A stretch of 8,744 nucleotides of DNA from Saprospiraceae bacterium. GTDB taxonomy: Bacteria; Bacteroidota; Bacteroidia; Chitinophagales; Saprospiraceae. Below are positions 6,501 to 8,744 of the stretch, piece after piece; position 1 is the first letter of the stretch, and the number at the start of each line of letters is the position of its first letter. Under the pieces are notes generated by a model that had not been told where the DNA came from, did no database searches, and saw only the letters and a list, made by a program, of their open reading frames with translations. A program made the translations under genes and the position numbers. Location of the stretch: positions 24,935-33,678 of the forward strand of contig JAHDEQ010000001.1 of assembly GCA_020628755.1 (NCBI GenBank), read 5' to 3'.

Positions 6501-7633
6501 CTAAAGTAATCAACACCCAAAATTGGCACTTCATTACAATAAGTATTTACACCGCCTTCGCAGTTACAACCTGGGCTACCATCAACAGCATCGTCATTAT
6601 ATACATACATCAAACTACGTTCGATATCACAACCTACATAATCATCGAGGTGACAACCCAAATCAGGGTCAACCCACATCGCAAAGTAAGTACTATCAAT
6701 ACTCTCAACCGCACGATTAATCAGTTTGTAGCGTTGGAAAGTCATATCATTCAACTGGTCGTTGGTAGCATAAGCAAATGCTTGTACTTGGATTTCCATT
6801 TGAATGGCATCTGCATTGGTTTCGGTATGTACCCCACCTGCATCATTATAAATCCAGAAGTACATTTCATCTGGATATTGGGGAACGGGACAACCACGAA
6901 TTTCGATAATTGGATAATCTCCAAATTGTGGCTCGTAATCGCCATTACCATTTTGATCCCAAAATGCTGCTAGACCTTGAGAAGTATTGGGCAACTTAAA
7001 ACCTTGTAGATTAAAGAAAAACTGATTACCTCTTGCTGGATAACCCAATACATCTTCGGGTATGTCAGCTACATCCACTTCAGCTAATAAATTCAATTCT
7101 TCTTCTGTAATGTCAGGGTTTTCTTCTATCAACTGGTTGCGAATTGCTTGATAGTTTTTGAGGTGTGCTTCGATATTGCTACCTATGACACGAAAGTGCT
7201 TGTCCCAATCTGCACAAGTTTCAGCATCTACTGTACCTGTTTCGGGATCAAGTGGGCCAGGCCAAAAATCAGAGTTACCTTGTGCTGTACCGTAGGTTTG
7301 GGCAGCAACTTTGAGGTTACCTGCAGGGTCAACCCCCCCCAACCAAACAGCACCAGCAAAAATAGATGATACAGGGTCAACTCCTGCTGGTACATTAGGT
7401 ACAACATATAGTCCGTCGTTGCCATCCCACCAAACGTCTCCACCTGCTAGTAATCTAGCACGAACATTGTTGATTCCCATATCAACCTGCGAAGTTGCAT
7501 TGGCACAATCCATACGGAAATCAGCTGTGCTTTCTCCCCGTTCTCTTTCGAGTTCAGGATTGATATGCGCCGAGGCTTGGAAGAAGCCGAAGGTGCCTAT
7601 CAATGTGATTATAATAAATTTTAAATTATTCAT
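3500..7633 (-). CDS. Giant secreted surface protein with T9SS-like C-terminal domain, function unknown
   Basis: A 1377-residue exported protein. The signal peptide is residues 1-22 (cleavage after ASA), with no lipobox Cys, so not a lipoprotein. An N-terminal block at 64-130 (GGDVWWDGNDG, IFAGAVWLGGVDPAGNLKVAAQTYG, DFWPGPLDP) resembles a family of large Bacteroidota surface proteins that I recall as uncharacterised. A Cys-rich part covers about 325-370 (GCHLDDYVGC, GCNCEGGVNTYC), followed by GVDYFRGPLAP. An Fn3-like segment spans about 600-715 (YRFQGYKVYQL to KKYYFLTVAYAYN). TSDKSKWSRCIVVE is near 1000, and an Asp/Gly calcium-loop-like repeat is at 1046-1061. Residues 1261-1370 form a T9SS type A-like sorting domain (VVPNPYYG, VTIYTLDGQFIR, WDLKNRSGIPVASGVYLIHI). 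It should reach the cell surface through the T9SS. It lies between a TonB-dependent receptor and a PorV-like gene, probably cotranscribed. No enzyme motif is visible; a binding or structural role is inference. Confidence 0.88.
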   Translation of the reverse strand: MNNLKFIIITLIGTFGFFQASAHINPELERERGESTADFRMDCANATSQVDMGINNVRARLLAGGDVWWDGNDGLYVVPNVPAGVDPVSSIFAGAVWLGGVDPAGNLKVAAQTYGTAQGNSDFWPGPLDPETGTVDAETCADWDKHFRVIGSNIEAHLKNYQAIRNQLIEENPDITEEELNLLAEVDVADIPEDVLGYPARGNQFFFNLQGFKLPNTSQGLAAFWDQNGNGDYEPQFGDYPIIEIRGCPVPQYPDEMYFWIYNDAGGVHTETNADAIQMEIQVQAFAYATNDQLNDMTFQRYKLINRAVESIDSTYFAMWVDPDLGCHLDDYVGCDIERSLMYVYNDDAVDGSPGCNCEGGVNTYCNEVPILGVDYFRGPLAPRVILDTIFDTDGTILDFVTRNPFLGEEPDIIEEIGMSSFVYYNNGGVGTPLPGTTDPGNGPEYYNYLTGTWRDGTPFTEGGTAYGGTMVTNYVFPDEPNEVDGWSMAQEGIGFGDRRTVQASGPFRLDPGAVNELIIGVPWVPDIDHPEPDISKLLFADGLAQSLFDNCFDITDGPDAPDLCAIELDRELIFTLTNEPSSNNVNETYEEEDLQAPEGVDNDLYRFQGYKVYQLAGPEVTVGELDDPSQAELVYQVDIKDGISEVYNWTSQPNPDPNAGVGTSPINIWTPTLEVEGNDAGVRHTFRITEDRFATDDTRLVNHKKYYFLTVAYAYNNWDQFNPVTEVGQRNSYLEGRRNIQTYTVIPRPITDRSLNTFYGDGATVTRVDGSGIGETFVEIDYEATDLDGILNGSFDGEITYKKGSAPIEVNVYDPRNAVSGDFVLRFEQGAVDADGQLEGRNRWTLTKEGDSDFLVESERDIARLNEQLIANHGFSIALGQSDDAGEIADNTNGAIGQTFVYDDPAGTDWFNWVTDDAPLFGGNNFNFLPTSNGELFNELDPNEGLAHLGPQIFAPFALTEYRVAEQVVTPGWVNNLGNTLTNPLQTLNNVDIVLTSDKSKWSRCIVVETASPLYYDGNISPIAIPTIGDARSLDLRGSASVGKNDSDGDGVADGDGDGTGMGWFPGYAIDVETGKRLNIFFGENSTFRCDASQGLDVFCDPNSGGGSYQDFVATGADMMWNPTSQAFLDVGGGGFSFYNILMGAQHFIYVTDTEYDECAQLRETITNPLPILRRDAYQSIKWAGFPLLNPETSLTDLGSGDTGLIPNDVTVHLRVDNPYAKTDETFTNGGYPEYRFSLNGVESDENTTQEQFDEQLDMINVVPNPYYGYSSYEISQFTNTVKITNLPAKCVVTIYTLDGQFIRQYRRDEVELSKDLTNPGVLNTQVNPAIEWDLKNRSGIPVASGVYLIHIDAGELGERIVKWFGVARQFDPSGL
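4455..4489 (-). repeat. Hexanucleotide repeat coding an Asp/Gly calcium-loop-like segment
   Basis: CCGTCG (plus-strand reading) occurs three times in a row at 4455-4472, then once more at 4479-4484 with a partial fifth copy, interrupted by GCAACG. On the coding strand it gives alternating GAC-GGC codons, residues 1049-1060 (DGDGVADGDGDG), preceded by NDS. Such DxDxDG runs resemble thrombospondin type 3 or dockerin-like calcium loops. The block is markedly GC-rich against its surroundings and could change length by replication slippage in 6-bp, in-frame steps. Confidence 0.75.
7333..7340 (-). repeat. G8 homopolymer inside the giant protein gene (possible slippage site)
   Basis: On the coding strand eight G in a row span Leu98-Gly99-Gly100-Val101 (TTG GGG GGG GTT), about 290 nt from the start codon. 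Loss of one G would shift reading into a frame that stops at 7228-7230, giving a product of 134 residues. Long G runs are the classic substrate of slipped-strand phase variation in other bacteria; whether it varies here is unknown. In the sequence given the frame is intact. Confidence 0.85.
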
Positions 7634-7678
7634 ATTTTGAAATATTATATTTTAAATCGTATAAATCTAATTTTCTTT

Positions 7679-7712
7679 ACAGGCTAAAGCCTCCCTTTGG
7701 AAGTAAACCTGT
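7679..7712. repeat. Palindromic element just after the receptor gene
   Basis: ACAGG (7679-7683) pairs with CCTGT (7708-7712). Overlapping and inside this are AGGC-TAAA-GCCT (7681-7692) and TCC-CTTT-GGA (7692-7701), so the 34-nt unit can fold in more than one way, with either two small hairpins or one outer stem. It starts nine nt after the receptor's stop codon and ends 46 nt before the giant protein's start codon. The TAAA/TTTA loop is shared with the CCGAC-TTTA-GTCGG core at 2179-2192, though the stems differ. Confidence 0.5.
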
Positions 7713-7721
7713 GATACAATA

Positions 7722-8744
7722 TTAAAAATCGAAAATTGCTCCTACATAAAGTCGTCTTGGAATACTGTAAAATCCAGGATTAACCAATCCCCAATTGTAA
7801 GCATCTAAGTAAGCATCTAAAACACGTCCTTCGGCATCAACTACTTGCTGAATCGCATCTTGACCCTGTGAAGAGGTCAAGTAACCGTCGTCTTCAGGTG
7901 AACCTGTAAAAGAATAAACATCGATAACATTTCGTGCATCTAACAAGTTTTGAACACGGAAATAGACATTCAAGTTAAGCTGACGAGCTGCATCTGGTTT
8001 TGACAAAGAAAAGTTTTTGTCAATACGCAAATTCACCCAATAGTTCCAAGGTTTACGAGCACCATTTAAAGCACCTCTTGTACCTGCACCACCAAACTCG
8101 TCGGCACGGATAGAAGCGGTATAAGGACGACCCGATACTGCTGTACCTTGAATATTCAAACCTGCATTGGCAAAAATATCTCGACCTGCAACACGTGGGC
8201 CATTGTATTTTTTACCAGAAGCGTAGCGATAATCTGCTGTAAGGTTGAAACGGTGTCTTTCGTCAAAATCAAGTGGGAATAATACACGTAAGTTACCACG
8301 ACTGGTCAAACCTCTTTGAGAATCAGCATTTGAACCTGTACCATCTGCAAATTGTAGGGTATAACTTGCATTCAACTGCAAGTTATTGGTACGTCTCATA
8401 TCGTATTGGAAAGAGAAGGCTTTAACTGTACCAAAATCTTGATTGTCATAAGTCGTATAAGTATTGATAGGCGCAGCTACAAATAAGAATGTACGACGCT
8501 GAATCATGTCTCTCAATTCACGATAGTAAGCTGAGATATTCAAAGCTGATGAGTTGGATAATTTTTGTTTGAAACCTACCTCATAAGTTACTGTACGCTG
8601 TGGGCGTAAGTTTGGATTTCGGTACAAAGTAGAACTTGAACGATCTTCAAAATAATAGTAATCCAATGCTGTACCACGTGCCTGACCAGAACCAGGACGC
8701 TGCACTAAGATGTCATAGTTTGCATAAAAGTTGGCTTCATCTGA
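7722..8744 (-). CDS. TonB-dependent receptor, C-terminal part of the beta-barrel (partial, 5' end outside window)
   Basis: The frame is open from the window edge to TAA at 7722-7724, giving 340 codons. The GTG at 8703-8705 is an internal valine, not a start, since sequence continuous with the barrel (ANFYANYDILVQRP) precedes it. TonB-dependent receptors import bulky substrates across the outer membrane using energy from TonB-ExbB-ExbD. Seen here are the late-barrel signature NPNLRPQRTVTYEVGF (visible residues 43-58), and alternating strands such as ALNISAYYRELRDMIQ and RHRFNLTADYRYASG. Near the end is LNLNVYFRVQNLLDARNVIDVYSFTGSPEDDGYL, typical of the last strands. The protein ends RRLYVGAIFDF with a terminal Phe. 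The plug, TonB box and signal peptide lie outside the window. No SusD gene follows; the giant surface protein does. The substrate cannot be predicted. Confidence 0.93.
   Translation of the reverse strand, partial: SDEANFYANYDILVQRPGSGQARGTALDYYYFEDRSSSTLYRNPNLRPQRTVTYEVGFKQKLSNSSALNISAYYRELRDMIQRRTFLFVAAPINTYTTYDNQDFGTVKAFSFQYDMRRTNNLQLNASYTLQFADGTGSNADSQRGLTSRGNLRVLFPLDFDERHRFNLTADYRYASGKKYNGPRVAGRDIFANAGLNIQGTAVSGRPYTASIRADEFGGAGTRGALNGARKPWNYWVNLRIDKNFSLSKPDAARQLNLNVYFRVQNLLDARNVIDVYSFTGSPEDDGYLTSSQGQDAIQQVVDAEGRVLDAYLDAYNWGLVNPGFYSIPRRLYVGAIFDF

Noticed and set aside
7228..7443. Alternative-frame minus-strand ORF across the G8 run
   Set aside because: Not a gene; used only to show where reading would end after loss of one G.
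7311..7640. Plus-strand open frame of 109 codons opposite the giant protein's 5' end
   Set aside because: Antisense shadow; Pro/Ser/Thr-rich translation follows from the coding strand's composition.
8703..8705. GTG as the start of the receptor fragment
   Set aside because: The frame stays open to the window edge with barrel-like sequence upstream, so this is an internal valine.
1..8744. CRISPR arrays, insertion sequences with transposase, integrases, toxin-antitoxin or defence genes
   Set aside because: No regularly spaced repeats and no protein with such motifs are visible on either strand.

Overview
The window reads as a chromosomal segment of an AT-rich member of the Bacteroidota, probably a Cytophagales-type marine or environmental bacterium. 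This rests on a TonB-dependent receptor, a PorV/PorQ-type outer-membrane protein and a very large secreted protein with a type IX secretion (T9SS)-like C-terminus, plus A/T-rich leaders without Shine-Dalgarno sites. The genus is inference only. All supported genes lie on the minus strand.

Layout, from high to low coordinates (the direction of transcription): the last 340 codons of a TonB-dependent receptor (7722-8744, 5' end outside the window); an 88-nt gap; a 1377-residue secreted surface protein (3500-7633); a 153-nt gap; a 347-residue PorV/PorQ-family barrel (2303-3346); a 582-nt gap with a large imperfect inverted repeat and a strong terminator hairpin (1984-2020); greA (1247-1720) with its own 17-bp-stem terminator (1184-1218); a roughly 1-kb gene-free stretch (201-1246) rich in hairpins; and the first 66 codons of another exported protein (1-200), which leaves the window at base 1.

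The receptor, giant protein and PorV-like barrel look like one operon and one envelope system. The inferred model has the giant protein leaving the cell through the T9SS with help from a dedicated PorV-like partner, and acting on the surface next to a TonB-energised importer, loosely comparable to SusC with SusD but without a SusD lipoprotein. The giant protein carries conserved-looking blocks of a Bacteroidota surface-protein family with no known function, a Cys-rich segment, an Fn3-like segment, an Asp/Gly calcium-loop-like repeat, and a G8 homopolymer near its 5' end that could switch the gene off by slippage.

Each of the three operon genes is followed within 10 nt of its stop codon by a palindromic element (7679-7712, 3375-3500, 2127-2298). 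These may be interspersed repeats and may also set relative transcript levels. greA has a hairpin plus T8 just before its start codon that resembles an attenuator. The 201-1246 region may hold an undescribed structured RNA or a long structured leader, but nothing there matches an RNA family I recognise.
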